The notes under the pieces are model-generated. The model was given only the letters and a program-made list of their open reading frames with translations. It had not been told where the DNA came from and ran no database searches. Positions 41,686 to 50,624 of a stretch of 64,000 nt of DNA are shown one piece after another (position 1 is the stretch's first letter; each line of letters starts with the position of its first letter). Origin of the DNA: SZUA-368 sp028533045 (GTDB taxonomy: Bacteria; Spirochaetota; Spirochaetia; DSM-2461); assembly GCA_050031985.1 (NCBI GenBank), contig JBNAIG010000028.1, positions 62,001 to 126,000 of the forward strand. Direction: 5' to 3'. Both the position numbers and the translations under genes were made by a program.

Positions 41686-42512
41686 TAAAAAGGCTCATTG
41701 TTACACTTTTTTTTCTCTCTCTCATTCCTCTTTACTCTATTCAATGGCCCATAGTTGAACCGGAGCTTGTCGATGGTTTTGCCTCTCCCCTCGAAACGGG
41801 CGTTTCCCACAGCATTGGATTACGCGGGGAAGGGCGGAGTGTGGTTGCCTATGATGAGGGAGAGCTGATTTTCTGGGCCCCCGAAGGATATGGCCCTGGG
41901 GCGGAAGGTTCCGGGGTGGCCGTTCTTGAGCATAAGGATGGTTTTCGGTCCTGTTATGGGAATCTTATTACCGAGAAAAGTCTCGATTCCCGCAGTTTCT
42001 TGCGTGAGGGAGAAAGCTTGGGGGTTGTGCCCGAAGGGTTACGGTTTTCCATCAGGGATAGTGACCTGTCCTGTTGGGTGAATCCGTTTTTTATGTTTTC
42101 CGCCGGTGAAGATGGTGAATCCCCTCTTGTGGAGGAGGTCTTGCTGGAGAGAGAAGGCAAGGCGTTGGTTTTAACCGGCAACTCATCGGTTCCTTCCGGC
42201 TCGTATAGGCTTTTGGTTCGGATTTCCGATAGGATGGAAGACGAGGGAGCCCTGATTTTACCCTATAGTGTGAAAATTCGCTATTTGGGCCAGGTTCACT
42301 TATCTCTTACTCTCGACTCTTTGACTATCAAGGACGGAATCCCCTATCTGGGGGAGGATTTGTTGATAAAGGGAGAAGGCCTTTTTACCAATGAAGGTTA
42401 TTTGGACGGAGGAGATATTGTCATAAATCAGGGAAAAGGGCTTCTGGAAGTAGAAGTGGCCGACTATTGGGGAAATAGGACAACACGCAGCTATTCGCTT
42501 AACAGGAGATAA
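41682..42512 (+). CDS. Exported LytM (M23)-like protein lacking the zinc ligands
   Basis: A 276-residue protein with a signal peptide (ends near LIPLYS-IQ). Residues 35-150 follow the LytM/M23 pattern: 'GRSVVAYDEGELIFWAPEG', 'GVAVLEHKDGFRSCYGNL', 'LREGESLGVV' and then 'GLRFSIRD' where active enzymes have HxHFE. The zinc ligands are therefore missing and it is probably a non-catalytic regulator of peptidoglycan hydrolases, like EnvC or NlpD. The C-terminal 110 residues look like a beta-sandwich. Start is TTG 41682 with AGGAGG eight bases upstream, overlapping the previous stop. Confidence 0.65.
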   Translation: MIKRLIVTLFFLSLIPLYSIQWPIVEPELVDGFASPLETGVSHSIGLRGEGRSVVAYDEGELIFWAPEGYGPGAEGSGVAVLEHKDGFRSCYGNLITEKSLDSRSFLREGESLGVVPEGLRFSIRDSDLSCWVNPFFMFSAGEDGESPLVEEVLLEREGKALVLTGNSSVPSGSYRLLVRISDRMEDEGALILPYSVKIRYLGQVHLSLTLDSLTIKDGIPYLGEDLLIKGEGLFTNEGYLDGGDIVINQGKGLLEVEVADYWGNRTTRSYSLNRR

Positions 42513-42514
42513 AT

Positions 42515-43384
42515 GTGAAAACCTACTCTTCCGAACCGGGAAGGGATGAAAAATCCCGTCTCATCCCCTGTCCCCTTTGTGGTGGTGACAAGTTTCGTTC
42601 CCGATGGGAATGCGGTTCCTTTCGTTTCTCCCGTTGTCTTGGATGCGGCCTTATAATGCAAAACCCTCAAATTCTTCCCCTTCATGCCCACTCCCGCTAT
42701 GACGAGGAGTATTGTGAATATGAGAAGGGGAATGAAGAATCTTTTCTTCACCTAATGAAGTTGGGGTTGCAGGATGCCGGTTTTGACCGTTGGGAAGAGG
42801 AGCAAAGGGTGAAAGGTCCTCTCTTGGATATTGGGTGCGCCACGGGATCACTCATTCGCTGGTTGGGGGAAAGAGGCTGGGAGGCGGAGGGACTTGAGAT
42901 ATGTTCCGCCTCAGCCGAAAGGGCCAGAAGTGGGGGGCAGAAAGTTTATGAACTCCCCCTTGAAAAAGCGGCCTTGTCCGCAGAGGCCTATTCTGTTATC
43001 CACTCGTCCCATGTCATCGAGCACGTAAACGATCCCCGCTCCTTTGTGCGGGAAATTCATCGCCTTCTCATGCCGGGGGGGTATTTTCTTTGTGTGACCC
43101 CCAATACGGCTTCTTTTCAAGGGGTTGTTAAAAAGGAGAAATGGCGTTCAGCCATTGCGGATCATCTGATTCTTTTTTCTGCCCGTCGTTTGAAGAAATT
43201 ATTGGAGCAGGAGGGGTTTCGCATTATCGCAAGAAAAACCTGGGGCGGTGCTCCGGCCGGCTCGGTGCCGGCTCCTGTTAAAAAAATTATGGACAGGGCG
43301 GCTAAAAAAGGCGGTTGGGGAGATGTGGTTATGCTCCTTGCCGAGAAGATCGCCCCTCTTGACAATACAACATCTAATCACTAG
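42515..43384 (+). CDS. Class I SAM-dependent methyltransferase with N-terminal zinc ribbon
   Basis: A 289-residue protein. The N-terminus has two CxxC pairs ('CPLCGGDKF' and 'CLGCGLIMQNP') forming a zinc ribbon, as in many methyltransferases of sugar and surface-glycan pathways. The SAM-binding motif I is 'LLDIGCATGSLIRWLGERGW' near residue 107, and the 'VIHSSHVIEHVNDPRSFVREI' and 'LMPGGYFLCVTPN' segments follow. Starts at GTG two bases after the previous stop, with AGGAG upstream. The substrate is unknown; neighbours suggest a glycan or envelope component. Confidence 0.85.
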   Translation: MKTYSSEPGRDEKSRLIPCPLCGGDKFRSRWECGSFRFSRCLGCGLIMQNPQILPLHAHSRYDEEYCEYEKGNEESFLHLMKLGLQDAGFDRWEEEQRVKGPLLDIGCATGSLIRWLGERGWEAEGLEICSASAERARSGGQKVYELPLEKAALSAEAYSVIHSSHVIEHVNDPRSFVREIHRLLMPGGYFLCVTPNTASFQGVVKKEKWRSAIADHLILFSARRLKKLLEQEGFRIIARKTWGGAPAGSVPAPVKKIMDRAAKKGGWGDVVMLLAEKIAPLDNTTSNH

Positions 43385-43438
43385 GATAATTTCAAAATCG
43401 AAAAGTGATTCTACGGAGACTTAGGGGTACCGCAATTT

Positions 43439-44173
43439 ATGATAGAAGAACGGCTTAAAAATTTAACCCTAGAAAAGCTTCAGGAAGTTGCCGATTGGGG
43501 TAAAATTTCTTACTATCCCGAGATGGAGAAGGAAGAGCTGGTAGAGCTGATTCTGGAATCCATGGAAGAGGAACAGGAAGAGAAAAATTCCCTTCATAAT
43601 ATGGCCATCAAGATTGAAGCCCAGAAGTTCAATGCCTACCTCATGGAAGAGCTTTGCATCGATTATGATGAAGATCTTACCCTTCCCGAAAGATATAATG
43701 AAACAAAAATGATGTTCATGCCCCGTGATCCCTCTTGGGGATTCCTTTACTGGGATGTGGAAGAGAAAGTCCGTGACGCCATTGGCAACAGGGACGATTT
43801 TGAATCCATTTGGATTCGTGTATACCAGTTTTCCTCTGAGGAAAGGGACATCTCCCGGGCGGATGAGTGGTTTGATATTCCCGTTCAATTTGGAGATCGG
43901 AGGCGTTACCTTAATTTGCCGGAAACCGATACTTGGTATAAGGCTGAGTTAAGAGTGCTGGTGGGCGATAGGGAATCGGTGATAGTCGGCTCCAACCTGA
44001 TTAGAACATCCCGCGATCATATTGTTCCCGGAGTCCTTCAGGATAAGGAAAATCGGGATTTGCTCATAAAGCTTTCCGGTTTTTCTACGGATTTTGGAAA
44101 TTTCCCCGGTAAGGAAGCCAAGAAGAAGATCCCCCAGCGAATATTTCCCTTTACTTCAGAAGGAGAGAAATAA
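43439..44173 (+). CDS. DUF4912 protein with N-terminal Rho/SAP-like helix pair
   Basis: The 244-residue protein begins with a short Rho-N/SAP-like module ('LTLEKLQEVADWGKISYYP...KEELVELIL') and continues with the DUF4912 core, recognised by 'MPRDPSWGFLYWDVEEKVRD', 'RVYQFSSE' and 'TWYKAELRVLVGDRESVIVGSNLIRTS'. DUF4912 genes are frequently next to, or fused with, GH57 glucan branching enzymes, exactly as here (the next gene starts 1 bp after this stop). A carbohydrate-binding or assembly role in glycogen-like polymer synthesis is likely, but not shown. Confidence 0.85.
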   Translation: MIEERLKNLTLEKLQEVADWGKISYYPEMEKEELVELILESMEEEQEEKNSLHNMAIKIEAQKFNAYLMEELCIDYDEDLTLPERYNETKMMFMPRDPSWGFLYWDVEEKVRDAIGNRDDFESIWIRVYQFSSEERDISRADEWFDIPVQFGDRRRYLNLPETDTWYKAELRVLVGDRESVIVGSNLIRTSRDHIVPGVLQDKENRDLLIKLSGFSTDFGNFPGKEAKKKIPQRIFPFTSEGEK

Positions 44174-45784
44174 GTGAGAAAGAACTTTCTGGAGAGTAAA
44201 GCAGGCATCGCCCTGGTTCTTCACGCCCATTTACCCTTTGTACGCCATCCCGATCATGACTGGTTTTTGGAAGAGAATTGGCTTTTTGAAGCTATTTCCG
44301 AAACCTATTTGCCCCTTTTGCGGATTTTCCGTAACCTTGAGGCCGATGATATTCCCTTTCGCATAACCCTGAGCATCTCTCCCACCCTGGCCAGTATGCT
44401 GGGGGATGAATATCTTTCCGATCGTTATACTGCCCGTTTGGAGAAACTGATTCAGCTGGCCGAAGAGGAGAAGAAGAGAACTGCCCAGATAAAGGATGAA
44501 TATCGTCTGGCCGAAATGTATGGTGAGATATACAGCCGTTGTTATGAGGAGTATGTCAATCTATATAATCGGGACATCCTCACTCCCTTTAAGGAGTATC
44601 AGGCCAAGGGGAATCTGGAGATTATTACAACTTCCGCAACCCATAGTTTTCTTCCCCATTATCAGGAATATTCCCAGAGTCTCCGGGCTCAGGTCGATAC
44701 GGCTCTGGATTTTCATAAATCTCTCTTTGGGGATATGCCTAAAGGATTTTGGCTTCCCGAATGCGGTTACTCTCCCGGTTTGGAGAAGTATCTTGAGAAC
44801 AGGGGAATCCGCTACTTTGTATCCTCTGCCCACGGTGTTCTTTATGCCGATGAGCAGCCCCGCTACGGAGCCTATGGCCCTATTGAATGTCCCAATGGAA
44901 TTGCCGCTTTTGGACGGGACCGGGCCGCTTCTCAGTCAGTCTGGTCTTCTGACGAAGGTTTCCCCGGAAACCCTGTCTACCGTGATTTTTACCGGGATAT
45001 TGGTTTTGATCTTCCCCTGGATTATATAGGAAGGTTCGTCGGAGACGGAAGTTTTGCTGTAAATACAGGGTTTAAGTATTATGCCATCTCCGGTAAAAAG
45101 AGCCTGGAGAACAAGCATCTTTATTACCCGGATCTCGCAGATGAACAACTTAAGCAGGATGCGGAAACCTATGTGGCCAACCGTTTGCGTCAAGCCGAAA
45201 CGGTCGCCGGACTTATGGATCGGAAACCTATTATTCTGGCTCCCTTTGATGTGGAACTTTTTGGCCACTGGTGGTTTGAAGGTCCCCGTTTTCTGGAAGA
45301 GGTGATCCGGGGAATTCATAATGCTGGCAGCGAGCTGTCTCTTATTACGCCGGGGGATTACCTGGATGTTTATCCGGAAAATCAGAGAACCACTCCCGCC
45401 TGTTCCAGTTGGGGAGAAAAGGGTTATGGCCAGGTTTGGCTGGACGGAAGTAACGATTGGATTTACCGGCATACCCATAAGCTTGTTGAGCGAATGAGCG
45501 AACTGGTTGAACGTTATCCCAATGAGACGGGACTTAAAAAGAGAACTCTCGATCAGGCCGCCCGGGAAGTTTTATTGGCACAGGCTTCCGATTGGCCCTT
45601 TATCATGAAAACGGGAACTACCGTGCCTTATGCTATCAAAAGAGTAAAAAATCATATAAATAATTTTAATTATATTTATGACACTCTCTGTTGTAACTGC
45701 GTAAAGACCGAATGGTTAACCCGCCTGGAAAAAAAGAACAATATTTTTCCCGATCTGGATTATCGCATATTTAAGAAGAGTTAA
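44174..45784 (+). CDS. GH57 1,4-alpha-glucan branching enzyme (DUF1957 type)
   Basis: A 536-residue GH57 enzyme. It begins with the (beta/alpha)7 barrel strand 'GIALVLHAHLPFVRHPDH'. The nucleophile Glu is in 'KGFWLPECGYSPGLEKYL' and the acid/base Asp in 'ILAPFDVELFGHWWFEG'. The C-terminal DUF1957 helical domain ('QAAREVLLAQASDWPFIM') is typical of branching enzymes and about the usual total length. It would introduce alpha-1,6 branches into a storage alpha-glucan. Starts at GTG directly after the DUF4912 stop, with GGAGAG upstream. Last gene of the operon; 159 nt of non-coding DNA follow, holding the promoter of the next gene. Confidence 0.9.
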   Translation: MRKNFLESKAGIALVLHAHLPFVRHPDHDWFLEENWLFEAISETYLPLLRIFRNLEADDIPFRITLSISPTLASMLGDEYLSDRYTARLEKLIQLAEEEKKRTAQIKDEYRLAEMYGEIYSRCYEEYVNLYNRDILTPFKEYQAKGNLEIITTSATHSFLPHYQEYSQSLRAQVDTALDFHKSLFGDMPKGFWLPECGYSPGLEKYLENRGIRYFVSSAHGVLYADEQPRYGAYGPIECPNGIAAFGRDRAASQSVWSSDEGFPGNPVYRDFYRDIGFDLPLDYIGRFVGDGSFAVNTGFKYYAISGKKSLENKHLYYPDLADEQLKQDAETYVANRLRQAETVAGLMDRKPIILAPFDVELFGHWWFEGPRFLEEVIRGIHNAGSELSLITPGDYLDVYPENQRTTPACSSWGEKGYGQVWLDGSNDWIYRHTHKLVERMSELVERYPNETGLKKRTLDQAAREVLLAQASDWPFIMKTGTTVPYAIKRVKNHINNFNYIYDTLCCNCVKTEWLTRLEKKNNIFPDLDYRIFKKS

Positions 45785-45879
45785 CTCCTGCAAACTCACA
45801 TTCTCCTTTGAAACTTCACAATCTTCATGAGAAGTGGGTTAAAAGCCCTTCCTTGGAGGGGGATAAAAAAATAAAATCG

Positions 45880-45908
45880 TTGTATTTTAACTAGGGTAAG
45901 GGTATAAT
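45880..45908 (+). promoter_or_regulatory. Promoter of the bitopic LysM-like gene
   Basis: TTGTAT (45880-45885), a 17-bp spacer and a perfect TATAAT (45903-45908). The leader is about 29 nt, with AGGAG at 45932-45936 before ATG 45944. Confidence 0.7.
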
Positions 45909-45943
45909 CTTTTTATTACAATACTGGCCTTAGGAGTCCCTAG

Positions 45944-48529
45944 ATGAGTTTTTCTCAATTGCCCTGGGAAAACCGGGTATTTCGAATTGATCGTGAATGT
46001 TACCTGCTTTTTCTTGGAATTGACGAGCTTGACCAAAAACCTTTTGTGCGAATCGGGAATAGTTCCTGGTTGGATGAAAGGGTCCTGGAAGTAATCTCAC
46101 ATACGGTAATTACCGAATCATTCACGGGAAATCCCTTTGGTGAAGTCGGGCTTACCCACCATTATAATGGCCTCTATTTGGGCGAACCGAAAATCGTTGA
46201 AGTTATCAAGAGTTTTTTCGGCCGTTTTCATGTGACCGATTCCGAAGTTATTTCCTATAGTGAACAGGAAGAACGGGAAGGCCGCGATCATGTCTATTTT
46301 TATAATACGGGAAACATTGTCGTTACCTTCGGCGGGCAGCGTCTCTTTGATCTTTATGCTCGGGAGAAGGCAGACCGCCATTACAATTATTACTGTTCCG
46401 AGATCCTCGGTATTTTTCGTAAGAATCCCCTTAAGTGGGAACCGGGCAGTATTCGGGGAAAGGGCTTTTTTCGTGCCGGAGAGAATCTTTTCTTCTTTGA
46501 CGGGGGGAAACTCCTGGGATTACGATGGGACCGGAACTATTTCAAGACACTGGCCCGCGCCGGTTGGGATCCGGATAAATTGGAGAGCATCCTGGTAAAT
46601 CTCAAGCCCGAAGAAATGGAAGGGGATAAGTCGGCAGGAGTGATGAATTTCATTAAACGGGGAATTGCTGCGAGAAACCCGATGACTTTTTTCTCTCGGG
46701 ATAAAGATTTCTCCGGGAAAATTGAACCGCTTTTTGAATATGTACGCTCACGGGATGTTCCTATTCACTTTAATGATATTTCCGATAAAGGGAATTTTGA
46801 GTGGAACGGTACTGCCGGCGAATGGAATAATGAAACATTTACCTTTAATTTAACCGATTCGGTAGATGTTAAAATAAATGAACAGGGGAGGGCTTCTCTT
46901 CATTTTGAAGATTATAGCTGTGACTGTAATTTGGCCGACAGTGTCCCTTCCCGTATTCTTCCTGAGACTCCGGCCCTGTCCAGGCTTATGAACACATATA
47001 TTGATGGTGTGGCCAAAGCTGTAATGTATTCCGATATTAAGGGGGATGAACTCCGTTTTGTTCGGGAGGCCTATCAGGTTGTGCAAGCCTTTTATGAGGG
47101 ATGGGAAAACGGTCGTGGAGAACTGACTGTTCCTCAGCAGAAAAATGTTGCCGAGATGAAGCGCCTGGTAAGAACCGTCGGAAAAGGCGATGATGAAAGA
47201 TTGACTCTATTCGCCTCTAACTGTGCTGTCTTACTAAGGCTTATTTCCGGGGAGGAGAGTCCCTTGGCCGCTCAGGCTGGCGAAGCTTCTTCTCTTCTCT
47301 CAAAGCAGATAAAGGAGCCCGTTCAGCAGGCTTCGGACTTTCTTTTTTCTGCCGATTATTACAAAGAAGGTTGTTTTTACCTACCCTATAAATTGGATAT
47401 TTCTCCGGGAGACAGGGATAAAGCCCAGGACATGCATGATGCCCTCGCCCATTGTGATAAGCAGGAAGTGGACTTTTTCTTCTCCGAAAGAAAACGGCTG
47501 GAAGCCATTTTGGCTGCTTTAAGCGAGGGGACTCTTTGGGAGGATATGAAAAAGCATGAGGAACGTCAGGCTACCTTAGTCGAGTCAGCACCTCCCGCAG
47601 CTCCTAAGAAAGAGGCGGCTTCCCATACCTCAGACACGTCCCGTAATAGTGATATTCCTCAGGTTAAAACAGGGGGAAAGACTAATAGCAAGAAGAGCCC
47701 TTCTCGCTTATGGCTCTTGCTTTTACTTTTACTGCTTATTCCTTTAGGTTGGTTGGGGTTTGATTATTTTACCTCAGGGGAAGACTCTTTTCTTGGTAGC
47801 ACGATTGCCTCTTTTCAATCTACTTCTAGCCCAGGCTCGTCAAGTTCTTCCGGGGATGGTGATTCTCTTGGACAGGAAGTTTCAAATACGGGAGGGGATC
47901 CTTCTCACGCGGAAAGCCTGGAAGGGGGTAGTCGGGAAGCTAAAGACAATTCCCCGGGCAACAAAACCGTTCTGACCGGAGAAGAAGAGGTGCCCGATAC
48001 GTCTCCCCTCTCTGATAATGACTCCATGATAATTCCCGGGGAGAAAGAAGGCGAAGAGGGGGAGGTCGTATTTCAGGATACGGAAGAGACGATCGTCACT
48101 AAACCCTTTGTTATGGATGATACCTTTCTTGAGCATTTTTCCGTAGGGGGAATCCTTATTACCATGGCAGATATCCATCTTAAAGCTAATGCCATTTCTG
48201 TCATGAATGGATACAGGGATTTGGGATTTCATCTTGTTGACGGAGCGGATCCCACTATTATTGAACCGGGATTGGTGTTAAAAATCCCGGGAAATTTAAC
48301 TTATAAGGTAAAAGAGGCCGATAATATATGGTATATTGCCGCAAGATTATTGGAAAGTGAACTGGCTGAGCATACCAGACGGTTTGAAGAATTAAAGAAT
48401 CAATATGGAAAAAATACGGAGCAGGGGCTCGGCCAAAAGAATATTCTTGAAGAAATGGATAGACTTTTGGAGAGTAGTAATTGTGAAAATTTCAGAATTG
48501 AGGTGCAAAACTGGCTAAATAAGCGCTAA
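45944..48529 (+). CDS. Large bitopic membrane protein with a possible periplasmic LysM end, upstream of cfpA
   Basis: An 861-residue protein with no N-terminal signal. Residues 1-560 are a large cytoplasmic region of unrecognised fold, then a Ser/Lys/Pro-rich linker. A single very hydrophobic helix ('WLLLLLLLLIPLGWLGF') lies near residues 588-606. A Ser/Gly/Glu-rich periplasmic linker (about 610-730) follows, and a C-terminal region with LysM-like segments ('IIEPGLVLKIP', 'YKVKEADNIWYIAARLL') and a final helix. A positively charged segment before the helix fits a cytoplasm-in orientation. It lies directly upstream of cfpA (130 nt gap with its own promoter). I infer a tether between peptidoglycan and something in the cytoplasm, perhaps the filament ribbon. 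No known family is recognised for the cytoplasmic part. Confidence 0.75.
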   Translation: MSFSQLPWENRVFRIDRECYLLFLGIDELDQKPFVRIGNSSWLDERVLEVISHTVITESFTGNPFGEVGLTHHYNGLYLGEPKIVEVIKSFFGRFHVTDSEVISYSEQEEREGRDHVYFYNTGNIVVTFGGQRLFDLYAREKADRHYNYYCSEILGIFRKNPLKWEPGSIRGKGFFRAGENLFFFDGGKLLGLRWDRNYFKTLARAGWDPDKLESILVNLKPEEMEGDKSAGVMNFIKRGIAARNPMTFFSRDKDFSGKIEPLFEYVRSRDVPIHFNDISDKGNFEWNGTAGEWNNETFTFNLTDSVDVKINEQGRASLHFEDYSCDCNLADSVPSRILPETPALSRLMNTYIDGVAKAVMYSDIKGDELRFVREAYQVVQAFYEGWENGRGELTVPQQKNVAEMKRLVRTVGKGDDERLTLFASNCAVLLRLISGEESPLAAQAGEASSLLSKQIKEPVQQASDFLFSADYYKEGCFYLPYKLDISPGDRDKAQDMHDALAHCDKQEVDFFFSERKRLEAILAALSEGTLWEDMKKHEERQATLVESAPPAAPKKEAASHTSDTSRNSDIPQVKTGGKTNSKKSPSRLWLLLLLLLLIPLGWLGFDYFTSGEDSFLGSTIASFQSTSSPGSSSSSGDGDSLGQEVSNTGGDPSHAESLEGGSREAKDNSPGNKTVLTGEEEVPDTSPLSDNDSMIIPGEKEGEEGEVVFQDTEETIVTKPFVMDDTFLEHFSVGGILITMADIHLKANAISVMNGYRDLGFHLVDGADPTIIEPGLVLKIPGNLTYKVKEADNIWYIAARLLESELAEHTRRFEELKNQYGKNTEQGLGQKNILEEMDRLLESSNCENFRIEVQNWLNKR

Positions 48530-48584
48530 ATCACAAGTATTGGCACAAAAAGGGTGCAAAAAAAAAAACTCTTTTGGTTTTTTT

Positions 48585-48613
48585 TTGAATATGCGCCTAT
48601 ACTGTCTTATATT
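48585..48613 (+). promoter_or_regulatory. cfpA promoter
   Basis: TTGAAT (48585-48590), 17-bp spacer, TATATT (48608-48613), preceded by long A and T runs (48552-48586) that could act as an UP element. The leader of about 40 nt ends with AGAGGAG before ATG 48660. This arrangement fits a highly expressed structural gene. Confidence 0.6.
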
Positions 48614-48659
48614 TGTTTTAGATATCCTACACTAACAAAACATTAAAGAGGAGATGATT

Positions 48660-50624
48660 ATGGCAGGTGAATTACCCAGAAGTCCTAATGTGTTTCACCC
48701 TACTAAACCTTCAGCGGTAGGTTCGCGAAACTCTCTGGCTCAGGAAGGCCGTTCTCAGAAAGAAGAGTACGAAAGACTTATAAATGAAGAAACCGACAAA
48801 GTACTGAACATCGTACAGACCAAACTACCCAAAGAGGTCCTTCAGCAGCTTGAGGTAATGGGTGGCCTAAAAGAGAAGCTCTACAACTACGTTAACCAGA
48901 ACTATCAGAACATGTTCAACCGTTACGTGGTTACTTCCGAAGATGAAATGGTCAAGAAGATCAGAGGTTTCATCGATAAGGAAGAACAGAAGCAGCTGGC
49001 TCGCTATACTCCCAAGGAAATTGCGGAGATGCTCGACCAGATCGGCGGTGCGGACAAGTTCAACACCGGTGAAATCGAGAAATCCATGGTTAACATGTAT
49101 GGACACCTTCAGGGGCACATCCAGCGTGGTATGAATGACCTGGAAAACGAAACCAACGCCCTTCTTCGGCAGAAGACCGATGTTGGAGCCTTCATTCGTG
49201 GTGAGAATGCCTACTCTATTGTAAAGTGTTCTTTCAAGGATAATGCCAACAAACCCAAGACTGTTTCCGATGTTAAGCTTTCCATCAATATTCTTGATTC
49301 CGAGCTTATCAGTCCTATCTTTCAGTATCAGGCTACCGTTGAGTACATCATTAAAGAGCAGATTGCCAAGACCGTTACAGAAATGATCGATAAGGAAATC
49401 GAAATCTTTCAGGATGAACTGGTAGACGAAGGTAAGGAAGAGCTGACCGATACGGAAATGATGTTTGAAAAGATCAAGCGGGTTCCCGACTTTACCGATG
49501 ACGATACGGAAAATGAAGGTTCCAAAAGATACACCTTCATGGCCAAAACTCTTGTAGACAAGATCGAAGGCCTCCGTGCCGAAGTAGACCCGGAAGAGTT
49601 CGACCCCCTTAATATTCGTGAAAACATCAAAAAGATTGTCGATACGGAAAACATCAGAAACCGTGGTTTCAATACTGCGATTAACAATCTGACTTCTATT
49701 CTGGATACCAGTAAAATGGGTTATCAGTACGTAGAAAACCTTAAGGGTGCCCGAGAACTGATTCTCCGTGAATACGAAGATACGGATATGGACATTCTTC
49801 CCGATGAAAGATACAGCATCAGATTGAAGTATTTCGATTCTTCACAGCTTATCAAACAGCGGGAAGCCTACGACAAGCAGATGGTCGCTTTCCAGCAGGA
49901 AATTACCCATGTTTTTGATGTTGTAGAGGTTGTTTATCAGAGCAATAAGAAAATGTTTGCTGTAAATGACTTTGAAGATTTGGCTAAGAAAGCTAAATCC
50001 CGGATTAAGAAGAACATCAAAGATGAAAGTGGTGATCCCCTGTACGAAGAACAGGAAAAGAACTGGAATGAGATCCTGAGAATCCGTGAAGAAGATACTG
50101 ACGTAGAGAAGCTGAATCAGACTTATCTCTACGAGAAGGATCTTCTTAAAAAGATGCTCAAGAGATCTTCCGAGAAGGTTCAGACCGTATACGGTTACCA
50201 GAACCCCAAGACCCGTGTTGTCATTGACGAAAGAATTTCTTTCCTTAAAAGAGAGTTCAACGATTTCGACTACCTGATTAACCCCTACCACGTACAACCC
50301 GGTCTTCTCCTTGATGTGGATATCACAAGCATCAAGAGAAAGAAATACACCTTGAATTCTATGGCTAACGTACTGAATGAGTTCCTCAACGGTATTTCCA
50401 AAGGATTCCAGGATGCCGCCTTCGCTTCCTTCAAGAGAAGACGTTCTACTGTGAGAGATGACATCAACCAGACCTTTGGTTCTGAACCTGCTACTTCCGG
50501 ACATACGGACTATGTTGAAAAACTTTCCTCCGCTGCCTCCGAAGAGCCCGCACCCAAAGGAAAGGCCGATGTGACTCCTTCACGAAGAAAGAAAGTTAAT
50601 CTTGATGAATTGAGAGATATGTAA
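48660..50624 (+). CDS. cfpA: Cytoplasmic filament protein A
   Basis: A 654-residue spirochaete-specific protein that polymerises into the flat ribbon of cytoplasmic filaments running beneath the inner membrane along the cell. It matches the CfpA N-terminus as I know it from Treponema ('LPRSPNVFHPTKPSAVGSRN', 'LAQEGRSQKEEYERLINEE'). It is rich in charged residues and long helices, without signal peptide or membrane segment. The start at 48660 is preferred over the ATG at 48654, because AGAGGAG (48647-48653) is then spaced 6 nt away. Codon use is strongly biased, fitting abundance. The next gene begins immediately after the stop. In Treponema loss of CfpA disturbs chromosome partition and cell division. 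Confidence 0.95.
   Translation: MAGELPRSPNVFHPTKPSAVGSRNSLAQEGRSQKEEYERLINEETDKVLNIVQTKLPKEVLQQLEVMGGLKEKLYNYVNQNYQNMFNRYVVTSEDEMVKKIRGFIDKEEQKQLARYTPKEIAEMLDQIGGADKFNTGEIEKSMVNMYGHLQGHIQRGMNDLENETNALLRQKTDVGAFIRGENAYSIVKCSFKDNANKPKTVSDVKLSINILDSELISPIFQYQATVEYIIKEQIAKTVTEMIDKEIEIFQDELVDEGKEELTDTEMMFEKIKRVPDFTDDDTENEGSKRYTFMAKTLVDKIEGLRAEVDPEEFDPLNIRENIKKIVDTENIRNRGFNTAINNLTSILDTSKMGYQYVENLKGARELILREYEDTDMDILPDERYSIRLKYFDSSQLIKQREAYDKQMVAFQQEITHVFDVVEVVYQSNKKMFAVNDFEDLAKKAKSRIKKNIKDESGDPLYEEQEKNWNEILRIREEDTDVEKLNQTYLYEKDLLKKMLKRSSEKVQTVYGYQNPKTRVVIDERISFLKREFNDFDYLINPYHVQPGLLLDVDITSIKRKKYTLNSMANVLNEFLNGISKGFQDAAFASFKRRRSTVRDDINQTFGSEPATSGHTDYVEKLSSAASEEPAPKGKADVTPSRRKKVNLDELRDM

Noticed and set aside
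45846..45861. Small GC hairpin downstream of the GH57 gene as terminator
   Set aside because: The loop would be only two to four bases and no T-run follows on either useful side.
48552..48586. A-run/T-run hairpin as terminator of the 45944 gene
   Set aside because: The possible stem is pure A-T pairs and overlaps the cfpA promoter region; an UP-element role is at least as likely, so it was not listed as a terminator.
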